In this document: in pieces, positions 1-12,003 of the stretch
How the letters are laid out: the number at the start of each line of letters is the position of its first letter
Numbering within the stretch: the first letter of the stretch is position 1
The notes under the pieces: generated by a model
What the model saw: the letters and a program-made list of their open reading frames with translations, nothing else
Database searches by the model: none
Told to the model about the DNA's origin: nothing
Translations under genes and position numbers: made by a program
Assembly: GCA_020002185.1 (NCBI GenBank)
Contig: CM034539.1
Coordinates: 31,463,541 to 31,527,540, forward strand
DNA from: Paraescarpia echinospica
Lineage: Eukaryota; Annelida; Polychaeta; Sabellida; Siboglinidae
DNA: 64,000 bases
Direction of reading: 5' to 3'

Positions 1-692
1 AGCCAACCGGAGCTACCATGATAAGGTTACAAAAGACATACTCACAATGATAAAATTATGTACATGTTAGATTATATTAATGGTGATCGCTAATATAGGA
101 AAGTTCCCAAAGACATATAGCATTACGCCTGGGTAAATAAACCATACGGTGGCGCTACGTATTTGAATGGAACACATATATTATCTAAAAGGTGGCAGTC
201 TTTTCTTAGTTTTTCATTTATTAATTAATATGATGTTCTTGAGACTACACTAACTGTGCTGAACGGAAACAATCTATTTACTCAACAATATTTTATCGGT
301 AAAAATACATGTAATCGTGATTTTGCTCGCCGTTAGTCGTCCGTAATTATTCAAACGACCGTGAAGTTGTAAATACCTTGACCTGCTTTTACAGAGCCAC
401 CCTTTATGGTAGTCTTAAAGACAACGCTAACCTGCTACCTGCTGCTGTTCTTCCAAACGCACACCTCCTCAAACCTCGACGAAACATGCATCAATAGTGA
501 TCAGTTTCATCACCAAAATTAACGACAGGAATATCGTTATTATTACGTTGCTTTCTGTTTGGTAACTTCTGCTAGACAGAACTGTTTTGCGTCTCTGACT
601 CAACCGTCATGACCGCCTTGTGCATTCCTCCACAACCCTGACTTTTGTTTTTATTCCACCATCCACCCAAGTTTCCTTGGTACTCTTCGTAT
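1..692. other. Unassigned AT-rich sequence
   Basis: I see no gene, domain-bearing reading frame or repeat with a recognisable identity here. Confidence 0.5.
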
Positions 693-1443
693 CAACAAAT
701 GATCTACGCAACGCTGTGCTACTACTTCTACATAAATGATCCACGCAACGCTGTGCTACTACTTCTACACAAATGATCCACGCAACACTGTGCTACTACT
801 TCTACACAAATGATCCACGCAACGCTGTGCTACTACTTCTACACAAATGATCCACGCAACGCTGTGCTACTACTTCTACACAAATGATCCACGCAACGCT
901 GTGCTACTACTTCTACACAAATGATCTACGCAACGCTGTGCTACTACTTCTACACAAATGATCCACGCAACGCTGTGCTACTACTTCTAAACAAATGATC
1001 CACGCAACGCTGTGCTACTACTTCTACACAAATGATCCACGCAACGCTGTGCTACTACTTCTACACAAGTGATCCACGCAAAGCTGTGCTACTACTTCTA
1101 CACAAATGATCCACGCAACGCTGTGCTACTACTTCTACACAAATGATCCACGCAACAACGCTGTGCTACTACTTCTACACAAATGATCCACGCAACGCTG
1201 TGCTACTACTTCTACACAAATGATCCACGCAACGCTGTGCTACTACTTCTACACAAATGATCCACGCAACGCTGTGCTACTACTTCTACACAAATGATCC
1301 ACGCAACGCTGTGCTACTACTTCTACACAAATGATCCACGCAACGCTGTGCTACTACTTCTACACAAATGATCCACGCAACGCTGTGCTACTACTTCTAC
1401 ACAAATGATCCACGCAACACTGTGCTACTACTTCTACACAAAT
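693..1443. repeat. 37-bp tandem repeat, about 20 copies
   Basis: A head-to-tail array of a 37-bp unit whose core reads ATGATCCACGCAACGCTGTG. Copies differ by single substitutions (for example gatct for gatcc, aagctg for acgctg). One unit, near 1150, carries a 3-bp expansion. The low divergence suggests recent amplification or homogenisation. Confidence 0.97.
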
Positions 1444-2502
1444 GCTAGAGCCTGTGTGAAAAGTATAATTTTATACAGTAGCTTGTTCTAAACTGGACAC
1501 AATTACACTGTGGTCTTGATATATGATTTATAAAGTAGATATATCTTATTAAGTCTTATGTTTTATATACGTGTTGACATGTATATGAAAACAGATTTCA
1601 AAACATATTAAATAATAATTGAGCTGCATCAATTAGTTGTTGAATCATGCATTACTACTGATTAACTGTACAAGTCCCGTAGCGACCACGGCAATACGGG
1701 TTTATTTACTGCAACGATTTTCACACACTCCCGCTTGAATAAAACTAGCTATGACACTATGGCTAATGGCAGTACACAGAAAGCACGAGTAAGATCACAC
1801 GCACCTCGACAATTACCGTTTATCCAAATATCAGCAATTATTTAAACACATCATTGCCATATTAAAAAAAGTTATTTCTGTGAAATGAAGGCAAACGCAT
1901 AAAGTTCAACTGATTAGCATATTAGTATTTGGTAGCCATGACAAGCACTTATAATCTGACACTTGTGAAAGGCATAACGTTGCAAACATTACATTATTTT
2001 TAAGTAAAACATTTTCATGACACATAATTACATGTTAACAATATATACATCAGAAAGAAGAAGAAAATAAGTGCACCATTGCATATTCCACTACAGAAAT
2101 CTACTACAAAATTTTCAGTTTCTTGCCACCATGGAAGGTATCTAAAAAGTAATGTTTTTCCAAAGTAAAACGGTGTGTTTGCACGGATATATTTCTTTCG
2201 TATTTCTTGTCGAAAGTCGTCGCCACGATGACACTCAGATCGGTGGGCCATGTAATTCCTTTTAATACACAAATCGACAGATTTTTGGTATCGGTATTAT
2301 GTTTAAAACTGATAACTCTGGCGGTTTCTTCTCTTCCACCAAGTCTATGTTGTAGAATTACAGAACATTATCGTCCGTATAGCCGTGTTGCAGTAGACCC
2401 GGTTGTATACGATCTTCTCTGTGCTTCTTTAGATAAGGATATATAATTGCCTTTTCAAGTTTTTCTTTCTAGCTCAAACGATCCTTTATTGATAATGAAG
2501 TG
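1444..2502. other. Unassigned AT-rich stretch
   Basis: There is no recognisable gene. Two small overlapping reading frames on opposite strands around 2015-2446 have no domain and no splice support. Confidence 0.45.
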
Positions 2503-2620
2503 AGTTAGGATATGTTGAACCTCTTCACGTTGTATATCATGTAGGATTATCATCTTGCTAGTTACGATATGTTGAACCTCTTCACGCTGTGTATCAAGTA
2601 GGATTACTATCTTGCTAGTG
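2503..2620. repeat. 57-bp tandem duplication
   Basis: Two adjacent copies of a roughly 57-bp unit beginning gatatgttgaacctcttcac, at 2509 and 2566, differing at a few positions. Confidence 0.85.
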
Positions 2621-2794
2621 TTTCCCAACTACAAAAGACCCAGTTAGACATTTCAATTCGTGAATTATGTTTAACAAGATTGCCAGATCAACAAACCCTA
2701 TTGCACGTGGCCAAGGAAAGCTTTGGCTTATCGAAATTGGCTTACCTAAATATGCATTGTTCCTTCACATGTTTTCTCTAGCGCCTTTATATTA

Positions 2795-2945
<151 letters not shown>

Positions 2946-3059
2946 TATAATATTAGAAAACATGTGTTACATAAGATAACACAATGAAACTACACATTTC
3001 GATTATTCATGTAGGCCATATATAATATTAAAATGTAAATGTATGTATTTAAAAAGAAA

Positions 3060-3560
3060 ATAATTTATTAAAAAGCCTGTCTAAAGAGAAAGGTTTTCAG
3101 GACCCTCCTAAAACATTCATAGTCACGTTGGTTTCTTAGCTCTAGTGGAAGAGAATACCAAAGGTTGGGACCTGCATATGAGAATGCGCCTCGGCCGAAC
3201 TGTTCAAGACTGGGGAAACCATGAGAAAGTAGTCGGCCGTGCGAAGAGTGCGACCGGGAACATATGCTGATACACGGTCAGCAAGGTACAGTGGAGTGTT
3301 TGCATGCATCCGTCAATCAAAGTCAACAGTTTAAACTGAATTCGCTGCGCCACACGCAGCCAATGCAGGTCTCGTAGTGCCGCCGTCATGCTGTGATGCT
3401 CGCGCCGATCTAAGCAGACGACGACATGCGCACCTGATCGCTGGGCTATCTCTAGTCGGTGCAGCAAGGTTCCGGTAATACTGTACAGGGCCGCGTTACC
3501 GAAGTCGAGTCGCAACATGACTAGCGCATGTTTCTCTGGATTTGTTAAACCGCAGTCGAT
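3060..3560 (-). mobile_element. 3' fragment of a CR1/L2-like LINE
   Basis: The minus strand encodes the C-terminal end of a LINE polyprotein. A segment including LRDLHWLRVAQRIQFKLLTL (about 3330-3375) is followed, after a frame break, by sequence corresponding to the usual LWxSLP and LKTFLF motifs near 3075-3190. The fragment lacks the catalytic RT core and is frameshifted, so it is a dead 5'-truncated copy. The clade assignment is by motif recognition only. Confidence 0.85.
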
Positions 3561-3867
3561 CAGGTGCTATTTATAGCTTAGACCTATCAATATAAATTAT
3601 ATAATAAGTTTAGTTCCTCTCCTCCATATGCCAACAGAAGTGACGCACGATCACAATAACGTCCAATTATAGCACCATTACAAAACGAACAGTACAATAA
3701 GTCAAGATGACGTCATTTTTTATTTTACGGTCAATTTATTCTGACGAAAGGTCAATTAACGTCTTCAAGAAACGCAAAACAAGATAATTTATGGACGTTG
3801 TGCTGCAAAAACTAAGTGTATTACGTGACATTATTAAAGGCACGCAGAGATATTCCTTATAGCTATC
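3561..3867. other. Unassigned sequence
   Basis: Nothing recognisable is present between the LINE fragment and the following SINE-like repeat. Confidence 0.4.
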
Positions 3868-4165
3868 CATATGGCTCCTTGGAGGGCTTTACTCTTCACT
3901 CCCTGGCAGACATGTTCAATCGAACATCAAAATTATTATTATAGATGTCTCAACGAAACATTCAGCAACTCTGCAATTACTGCGGGAAGAATACAGCACA
4001 CAAATATTCACCACCATGTATATCCTGGTACTCTTTCATACAAGGGAGTGAACTGCAGCAAAGTGGACCGAACGACCGTGGTTTGAAACAACAGCAAGAT
4101 GGTTCGAACGCCGAATCTCTCGAATGAAAATCCGATGTTCTAAATACTACGCCACTGCGCCCCGG
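3868..4165 (-). mobile_element. tRNA-derived SINE, copy 1
   Basis: Read on the minus strand, the element starts with a tRNA-like head (about 4165-4095): an A-box-like CAGTGGCGTAG and a B-box-like GCGTTCGAACC. A body shared with the copies at 4545, 4804, 8391, 8745 and 46925 follows. It lies in the opposite orientation to the copy at 4804. Confidence 0.75.
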
Positions 4166-4544
4166 ACGATGGAGTCGTGCACATTATGATACACAATATC
4201 GTTACTCTTCAAACCTTAACCCAACACACAACGGTAAACGATTGACTATTTTTAAAACATCGTCGGTTTAATGTTAGCGTTTAAATAACCGGCCATTTGT
4301 CATCGCTACTAACCAAAGATATATCACAGATGAAAGGGTATATTTGGATACTGGTGTTATTATGTTATTATCCCACTCCGCCGTCTGGCAATTCTTGCAG
4401 TGCCTGGGCCTCCTGTCAATAAACTCTAAATCGGGCAACTGCGTGTTGCAAAAACTGTCCACTAACGACGGAAATGGGCGAAAACAGGCCCGCAAATGGC
4501 CACCGTTTTTGTTGTCAACGCGTAGGTAGTGTAAATGTAACTTC
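4166..4544. other. Unassigned spacer between SINE copies
   Basis: No recognisable gene or repeat identity. Short reading frames on both strands lack domain evidence. Confidence 0.4.
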
Positions 4545-4803
4545 CTACATATAGCGCAGTATCCAGTCTTTGGGAATGCTCAAAGCGCTGTACACTTGAA
4601 TCCATAGAAGACCATTTCAATCGAACACCGTCTCAACTCTTCTCTGGGAAGCATACAGCAGATATCCATAATTACATATATAATAACCAGGTACTCACCA
4701 TACAGCTGAGTGAACTGGAGCAACGTGGTGTGAACGAACTTGCCCAAGGTTTGAAACGGCAGCACAAGGATTCGAACCGGGTTCTCTCGATTGATGCCGA
4801 TGA
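4545..4803 (-). mobile_element. tRNA-derived SINE, copy 2 (minus)
   Basis: The minus strand has a tRNA-like head near 4803-4760 (B-box-like region at the + strand string ggattcgaaccggg) and the common body. It ends in a tail equivalent to AAGCGC...ACTGGATACTGCGC at 4551-4600. The head abuts that of the next copy, giving a head-to-head pair. Confidence 0.8.
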
Positions 4804-5110
4804 TAATGGGCGCAGTGGCGTAGACGTTAGAGCATCGGAACCCCATTCGCGAGGTTATGGGTTCAAATCATCTTGTTGCCCTATCGAACCGTTGGCAAGT
4901 TCGTTCACTCTACATTGCTCCAGTTCATTCATTGAGCTATGTGAATGAGTACCTGGCTATAACCAGAGGTGGTTATTTCTGAGCAACTAATCTTGGCACA
5001 GTACTTGCAGCGTAGCTGAACGCTTCCCAGAGTTGTCGCGATGGTGTTCGCTCGAACAGGAATGTCAGAGAGTGAAATGGAAAGCGATCTGAGCCGTCCC
5101 AACGACTGGG
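4804..5110 (+). mobile_element. tRNA-derived SINE, copy 3 (plus)
   Basis: It begins with gggcgcagtggcgtagacg (A-box-like) and has gggttcaaatc (B-box-like) about 40 bp later. The shared body GTGAATGAGTACCTGGCTAT and a segment resembling GATGGTGTTCGCTCGAAC follow. RNA polymerase III promoter-like boxes are visible, but activity cannot be judged. Confidence 0.8.
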
Positions 5111-5269
5111 TTCCGCGTTGCATGAAAACGTGAAGGAATGAAGAAATCAAGGTAATATGAAGATACTATGAGAATGAGTGAGCAGAATTTGACCAAGAAA
5201 GTACGGAAAACGGAATACGTAGGAAGATGGAGAAGAAGAATACCAACATTTAGATGGAAGTATTGTGTC

Positions 5270-7725
5270 AAGGGAGATTTCGATAGGCCACTGGTTAGTA
5301 CTGCGATAAGCAATACATAAACAAAAAGAATTCCCCAAACTACCTGAAACCTTCATCATAAACGGACAAGAGAATACAACTTTAAAACAAATTACAGATG
5401 AATTTAATAATTGTTTTGTTGGAATAGGTAAATCAATAAACAACTCAATAGCTCTTCCTGTTAAGCGATTTGAAACACACCTAAGAGGAAACTATCCCGT
5501 AAGTTTTTTCATGCAACCAGCGCAGACAACAGAAATATAAATAATTGTACGAAAATGTTAAACTAAATGCACTGAAGGTTTCGACGGTCTATCCACTAAA
5601 CTACTGCAAGCGACCATACATGAAGTAGCCACTCCGCTTGAGTATATACTAAACCAATCCTTTGTCACGGGAATTGTTCCTGAAAACTTAAAAACTGCAA
5701 AAGTCATTCACGTCTTTAAATCAGGTGACAATAAACTGTTCAACAATTATAGACCAATAAGTATTCTACCAGCGATTTCAAAAATAATGAGAAAATTATA
5801 AGCAATAGATTAATAATGTTCTTAGAAAAATATATAATTTTGTACAAACACCAATATGGGTTTCGTGCAAAACAGTCTACTATTCAACCAATACTGCATC
5901 TGCTCAAAGATATTGCAGATGCAAACGATAAAATAACAAAAGACAGAGATGAACTAAGTAAGTAGCACCTGTTTCTACTGACCAGTCTGTATCACGTGTA
6001 AGTAGCACCTCTTTCTGCTGACCAACCTCTGTATCACGTGTTAGTAGCTCCTCTTTCTCTGTCCAACCTCTGTTTCACGTGTAAGTAGCACCTCTTTCTA
6101 CTGACCAGCCTCTGTATCACGTGTAAGTAGCACCTCTTTCTACTGACCAGCCTCTCTATAACGTGTAAGTAGCATCTCTTTCTACTGACCAGCCTCTGTA
6201 TCACGTGTAAGTAGCACCTCTTTGTACTGACCAGCCTCTGTATAATAACAAAAGACCATACATTGGCTGTGTTTCTGGACCTTTCAAAGGCATTCGACAT
6301 AATAAACCATTATATTTTACTGTACAAATTAAACTTTTATGGAATTCGGGGAATAAGCAATAAATGGTTTGCAAGTGTTTTATCAAATCGAAAACAATAT
6401 ACTGAGATACACAAATGTCAATCATCTCCATAAAACATAATAAGTGGAGTGCCCCTAGGATCCATACTTGGACCAATCTTATTTTAAATTTATATCAATG
6501 ATACAACTAACTGTACGTCTCTAAATGTATTATCTTTTGCACAACTGTATACCAATCAGGGCTTCATATTGATACATTAATTGACAGCATAAACCAACAA
6601 TTAATACATTTGTACAATTGGCTTTGTGCCAATAATTTGTCATTAAATATAAAAAAAGGTTTGCATATTTAGTCCAGCGAGTAGCAAATACCAAGTAATT
6701 AACTGTATTAAAATAAACAGTGAAAGTATTAATCATGTTGTAAAAGATAACAAAGAAGAATCGGTGAAGTTCTTAGGAATACATATTGATAATTATTTAA
6801 CATGGAAAACATATCAACATAATCAGTTCTAAAATCGCTAGAGCAATTTTTGCAATTAATAGAATGAAACATTTTTGGCCACATAATGTTTTAAGAACTC
6901 TCTGTTATACCCAAATTCAAAGTCACTTTATTTACGGTGTACAAGCATGAGGCAGTGGAAACAACATAAGAAAGAATGACATTTTACGAAAACGCGCTAT
7001 ACGAATAATTAACAAAATATATAGAAGTCACACCGATCCTATTTTTAAATCTGAAAACATACTTAAAACCACTGATATTCTCAGGTTGCATGTCTCACTA
7101 TTTATGTATGACTATCACCATAATACACTGCCTAAGTCCTTGAAACATTATATGCCAAAAAGAATCTAGCAACTAACACCATAATTACTAGACAATGTAA
7201 CCTCTTATATACAGAGAAACCCAGAACACATTTTTCATATAAATTGCCTAAACATTATTTTATAAAACTATGGAATAATCTTGATTATAAGATACAAAAC
7301 GTCAAATCCAGACAAAAATTCAAATTGTTATTATCCAATCAATATCTAGACATTTATCTTGGCCACGTACATTGTCTAAATCCCAGATGTGTGTAGTGCA
7401 ATTACATATTTGTTTACTTTTTATATATATGCTTGGATCCGCACAAATTTCTTATCATTGTTTTCTAACAGTAATTTCCTACAATAATTCGTGTCTTTCT
7501 CCATCGCATCCCCAATGCGTTGTCATACAGAAGGTATCATACACTCGTGATAATAATCGTATACGTACGTGTAAATATATTTCGAAATATATGTTTATGG
7601 GGTCACAGGAAGACGACATATAACATGCCATGTGACGACCATGCAATAACATTTTATTTTTAAATGTTTTTTGCATGTATACTGTAATGTTGCTGTTGTT
7701 GCAAAATAAATTGATTTGATTTGAT
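5270..7725 (+). mobile_element. Degenerate CR1/Jockey-like LINE, 5'-truncated
   Basis: Forward-strand fragments in several frames give the usual order of a LINE reverse transcriptase. There is an upstream linker (about 5310-5470), NYRPISILPAISKI at about 5745-5790, the QYGFRAKQST region (5850-5890), LAVFLDLSKAFD near 6262-6300, a GVP..SILGPILF block at 6445-6485, and a thumb/C-terminal region to about 7170. Multiple stops and frameshifts make it inactive. The element ends near 7725 in AAATTGATTTGATTTGAT, a short 3' microsatellite typical of CR1/L2-type LINEs. A tandem-repeat insertion interrupts the RT core at 5945-6243. Confidence 0.88.
5945..6243. repeat. 42-bp minisatellite insertion inside the LINE RT
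   Basis: A 299-bp block made mostly of 42-bp units (core AGTAGCACCTCTTTCTACTG) sits inside the RT coding region. The 13-bp string AATAACAAAAGAC occurs immediately before the block (5932-5944) and immediately after it (6244-6256), like a target-site duplication. Removing one copy plus the block restores the RT reading frame across the junction. Confidence 0.9.
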
Positions 7726-8035
7726 ATCTCAGAGTTGGAAAGAACGTGGGTTATCGCGATAGGTGTAAACAAACTCGTCAAAGGGTTGAACAGATAAGGA
7801 ATGTACATCCCATGCAGAAAACAACAAAGGGTAGGAGGGCGACTTAGATTTGATAGACAGGATGACCGTACGACTCCTCAGCTTCTCCACTGTTTTCATT
7901 ATAGTGTCTGCTTTGTGAGGTGAAATATTACGCTAATAATCATTCTTCGATCACACAGAACGCAAGGCCATTCTATACCTATATTACAAAACTATATTCT
8001 ATGTTCTCTGTCTATCTGTCTGTTTGCCTTTTCGA
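7726..8035. other. Unassigned sequence after LINE
   Basis: Nothing recognisable. Confidence 0.4.
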
Positions 8036-8162
8036 AAGTGAGTGAGTGAGTGAGTGAGTGCTTGAGTGTGTGAATGTGTGAGTGTGTGAATGAGTGACTG
8101 ACTGAGTGAGTTAGTGAGTGAGTGAGTTAGTGAGTGAGTGAGTGAGTGAGTGAGTGAGCGAA
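8036..8162. repeat. (GAGT)n microsatellite
   Basis: A tetranucleotide tract with interruptions. Confidence 0.95.
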
Positions 8163-8390
8163 TGCTTGTATGCGTTAGTGCTTACGATGTAGGGAACCTG
8201 ACTAGTTTATGTTGTTACTAAAATCAGCACGTCCATCGGCGTCATCCAATGAGTCATTTAAATTAGGCGACAATTTTCTTACGCTACCTGATTTTTTTCT
8301 GGATGTAATCGTTACTGTGCCAATACAAAACGAGTCCGTAATGGGTTCTACCAAAATAGTATATTTTTGATACTACTTAAAATGTAACAG

Positions 8391-8600
8391 TGAGTTCTTA
8401 CATAGCGCAGTATCCAGTCAGGACAACAGCTCAATGTGCTTCACACTTTACCTCCTGGCATACTGCCCTTCTCTGTGCAGTCTCCAGCCACGCTGCAATT
8501 ATTAGCGAAGACTATTTGTTCATTAAATGTGCATCGCTGTCTCTTGCCACGTACTCACTTATACAACCTGTTTGGCTAAAAATTCAGAGGTTACAGGTAA
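8391..8600 (-). mobile_element. SINE body fragment (minus)
   Basis: Contains the tail-proximal string TACATAGCGCAGTATCCAGT, the CTCAATGTGCTTCACACTTTAC segment and the body up to gtactcacttatacaa. It matches the reverse of the copy at 4804. The tRNA-like head is missing. Confidence 0.7.
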
Positions 8601-8744
8601 CTGTTCAACATGTTCTGATTTTACATAATTCGTCCGACGTGAGATATACCCAAACAACCATGCTGCCCGCTTCTGATATCCAAAACGTCCATAACGTCCA
8701 CGTGCATTAAACAATGTGTTTGTTCAAAATAAATTATTTATTTA

Positions 8745-9020
8745 TTTAGACAGGAGGCCTCACTGATGCGCAGAATACGGAAATGCCTGCATGTCACGAG
8801 TCACATAACAAAAAACGGCCCTGAATGTGTGTGTGTGAATGAGTACCTGGACGCTAGACAGTGGTGGATATTTGTGTACAAATATACTTCGCGCATTAAT
8901 TGTTGCGTGACTGGATGCTTCCGAAAAAAAGCCAGATGGTGTTCGATTGAACATATCTTTCAGGGAGTAAAGTGTAAAGCGCTTTTAGCAGTCATAAGCA
9001 CTGGATTCTGCGCTAGATAA
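8745..9020 (+). mobile_element. SINE copy (plus), head degraded
   Basis: GTGAATGAGTACCTGGACGC at about 8835, the GATATTTGTGTACAAATATA block, GCCAGATGGTGTTCGATTGA, and a tail with AAGCGCTTTTAGCAG...ACTGGATTCTGCGCTAGA. The GCGC-containing tail recalls the 3' ends of L2-type LINEs, a common SINE/LINE partnership; this partner assignment is inference. Confidence 0.7.
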
Positions 9021-9767
9021 GATCTTACCTTCACCTTTAAGTAATTATAGCGAACTCACTCCTCAGCGTTCACCTACTGAGCAAACATGTATTTCACGTG
9101 CTCAACTAGGTTTTAACTTCACTGGACTTGACCGTGCAATGTGTTCCACTTAACAGGGTCACCACTTTTAATTACGTCATTCTGTGTTGACAAGAAATCG
9201 ATCTACTATTCGACGATGGACAGCGTAATCATATTGCTGTAGAAAACTGCTTAACGTGTCACTCAAAGATCACATCCTGCTTCATTCAAACAATTTCTTC
9301 TTAGCATACTTAAGACGTGTATTACGTTACGGTGGCTTCCTGCTGTGAACCACGCAAGCGTCCTCAGTACACGTGACTTCCTCTTTGAATGACGTCATCG
9401 TACACGTTTGAGAGATTGCATTTGCCTAAGTCTCGATTTTTTGTATCCAGCCGGGTTCTTTAATGTGTCGTAGTCTTCGGTTTTCCCCTCTGTCTACCAT
9501 TTTGTCCCTCCCAGTCTATGCTGTGGTTTTCTGTTGTTATATGATCCGTCGGGGTCTATTTGTTGATTGTGGAGGTATTTGTTTCTCGCTACTTGTGTAT
9601 TTCTCTTTTTGTGTGTTGTATACGTCGTTTCTGGTGTTCCTCCAGTCTTGTTTGAAACAATCTTCCTGTCTAACAAATGCAATCAGCACCATAGCTGTTG
9701 CTGTAATCACAACCTGCTGTTATACTGTGCACACTTGTTGTTACAGCCATTTTGTTGAGCATGCAAC
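9021..9767. other. Unassigned sequence
   Basis: No recognisable domain-bearing frame. A 159-residue frame starting at 9463 runs into the CA microsatellite and is composed largely of low-complexity translation. Confidence 0.45.
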
Positions 9768-9898
9768 ACCAACACACACACATACACACACGCACACACA
9801 CACATACACACTCACACACACTCACACATACAAACGCACCCACGCACGCACGCACACACACACACGCACACACACACACACACACACACACGCACTCA
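9768..9898. repeat. (CA)n-rich microsatellite
   Basis: A CA tract interrupted by GC and TA variants. Confidence 0.97.
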
Positions 9899-10107
9899 AT
9901 CGCTACCGTTTTTCTTCTATGGGTGTTCAAGCATACAGTTAATGTTATGTATACAATCACCAATAATCAGTTGTAATTATAGATGAAAGACGCCTAGACG
10001 GCTGGCGTGACATCTTCATCCTCGAAGAAGGAGTGCACCTTCAAACTGACTGCGACAGGAAGTAATTCGGCGCCTGCTTAGGGAATACGATGTTTTTTGT
10101 CTTGGGG

Positions 10108-10272
10108 TGTTACAATATTTGTTCGGGCCTCACCGTATATACGTTAGTATATTCAGGCAGAACAGAGACGATGGTTCTACCAAACCAAACTTTATTAAAT
10201 GTGGCTGCCGCGACCAGGAAGCGGTCTGTTATTCTACTTTCTGGAGAGACGTCATTAATTGATATTGTTACA
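10108..10272 (-). repeat. 3' LTR of the gypsy element
   Basis: It begins TGTTACAATATTTG and ends GATATTGTTACA, giving short inverted ends TGTTACAAT/ATTGTAACA. It is about 90 percent identical by eye to the repeat at 18514-18679. A purine-rich tract (minus-strand ACGGAGGGGATG, 10273-10284) abuts it and would be the polypurine primer. Confidence 0.95.
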
Positions 10273-10589
10273 TCCCCTCCGTTTTACAAGCAACATGTAT
10301 TCAACCAAAACATACTAACGTATTAAAGTAACCAACTCATTACATCTATGGATCAGCATCGGTGTTTCGTATTGATATCAATAAAATAAACTTGCCAAAA
10401 CCTGAATGCAACATAACTGAATCACAAAACGTTCCTGCTAACACTAAACACTTCATAACACACTTTATTTCACTACAGCAGCAACACTCCTGATGTCATA
10501 CTCTAAAGCCCAAATGGCATGGTCAACATGCAAACGGTCAATTATGAGAATACCACCAGACAACATGTCAAGCTCATACGAACATGGCA

Positions 10590-10850
10590 AACATGAACAT
10601 ATGGAATAGGATGGAACATCCACAAGTCAACACACTTGCGTGTCTGCATCAATCATGTCTGTACTCATCAATGTTCATGTAAGTATCATCAGCTGTTCAT
10701 TTAGATACAACATAGTCCTTGTATGAACACATGGACGGAGCATTCACAATTTAACATACATGCGAGTCCGCATCAATCAAGTCTGCACTCATCAATGTTT
10801 ATGTAAGTATCATCAACTGTTCATTTAGATACAACATAGTCCTTGTATTT
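10590..10850. repeat. Tandem duplication of about 125 bp in the gypsy 3' region
   Basis: Two adjacent copies share ATGTAAGTATCATCA and GTTCATTTAGATACAACATA at about 10677-10710 and 10801-10835. The duplication lies between the end of pol and the 3' LTR. Confidence 0.85.
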
Positions 10851-11195
10851 GCTGGGTAGCTTGGACTTGTTGATTCTCTCGGGCTTCCTGGGTGTCGTTG
10901 GACGTACCGGAGAGTGTGTTTCTGTCTGGTCACTCTGGTGTTGTTGTTCAACCGGTGTGTTCGGCTGAATTTCAACCGGTGTGTTGGCCCAAATTGGGTC
11001 AACTGGAGTGATTCGAGGATCATCTTTGGATGGGATATCCATGGACTCCTCAACCAACACGAGGTGATATTTCGTGTGTTCTTCTTAGGTGTACACGGTT
11101 CCCTCACTATCTTCAACTTTATAGGACCTTTCATCCAGTCGTCTCACCACCTTCGCTTTCTTCCATGACTTGACTCCAAGCTTGAACGGCTTCAA
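10811..11195 (-). pseudogene. C-terminal tail of gypsy Pol
   Basis: Minus-strand frames downstream of the integrase carry a proline/threonine-rich tail ending in KLPSKYKDYVVSK near 10825. This is the typical closing motif of pol polyproteins in this gypsy group. It is split between two frames (10799-11134 and 10821-11060), so it is broken. Confidence 0.7.
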
Positions 11196-11930
11196 TCAGA
11201 CGGTATCACCTTGATGCAGACGTTGGAGATCTGTAGCAGATTTGTCATAGAACTTGGCTTGACGGCATTGTGTCCTTTTCAGCATATATATTTCATGTTG
11301 CTGCACAGACGACCGCGACTCCAGAAGACTTTGAGCTGTTGGAAGAATTATTTTCGTCCGCCTACCTAGTAGCCTCTGTGCATGACTACTATCCATACCT
11401 TGAGTTGGGGTGTTGCGGATATTCAGCAGTGCTAAATATTGGTCATCACCAGCGCATTGTGCTTTCTTGATCACCTTCTTTGCAGCTTTCACTGATGATT
11501 CCACCTTGCCGTTTGAGCGACTGTGGTGTGGAGATGTCGTCACACGTTCGAATCTCCATTTCTTACTGAAATGAGCAAACTCGTCTGACACCAGCTGTGG
11601 ACCATTGTCAGTAACTACAGTGTGCGGGATTCCCATCCTAGCAAAGTGAGCTTTGAGCTTTGTGATTACTGCCTTGGAGCCAGTGGTTGGTAGGTAGTCT
11701 AATTCCCAGAAGTTTGATATGTAGTTAGTGGTGACTAAGTAGTCCTTTCCTTGGTAAGAGAACAGGTCGACACCGACCTTCTGCCATGGACGGTCCGGCA
11801 ACATCATGGCTCATCAGAGTTTCCTTAGTCTGAGAACGTTCGAACTCACGACAGGCTTCACACGTTTGGATGTACTCTTTGATTTCTGCATTCATGCCAG
11901 GCCAGAACACTAACTCCCTTGCTCTTCTTA
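11196..11930 (-). pseudogene. Gypsy integrase
   Basis: The zinc-binding part (CEACREFE at about 11850) and the catalytic core are both recognisable. The acidic triad is preserved: Asp in KVGVDLF, Asp in VVTDNGPQ and Glu in NGKVESSVK, within a 203-codon open frame at 11196-11807. The zinc-finger portion and the core lie in different frames (break near 11790), so it is not a functional polyprotein as it stands. Integrase would insert the cDNA copy into the genome. Confidence 0.9.
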
Positions 11931-12003
11931 GGCATCCTTCAATGCCAACGTGGCCTAGGTGAACATCCTTCTTAATTTATTTGTGATCTCATGGATTGAG
12001 GAA

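Noticed and set aside
693..1443. CRISPR-like array
   Set aside because: The units are contiguous 37-bp repeats without unique spacers, and the sequence is eukaryotic.
4730..5150. A functional tRNA gene at 4806-4876
   Set aside because: A- and B-box-like strings are present, but acceptor-stem pairing is not evident and the sequence continues into the SINE body.
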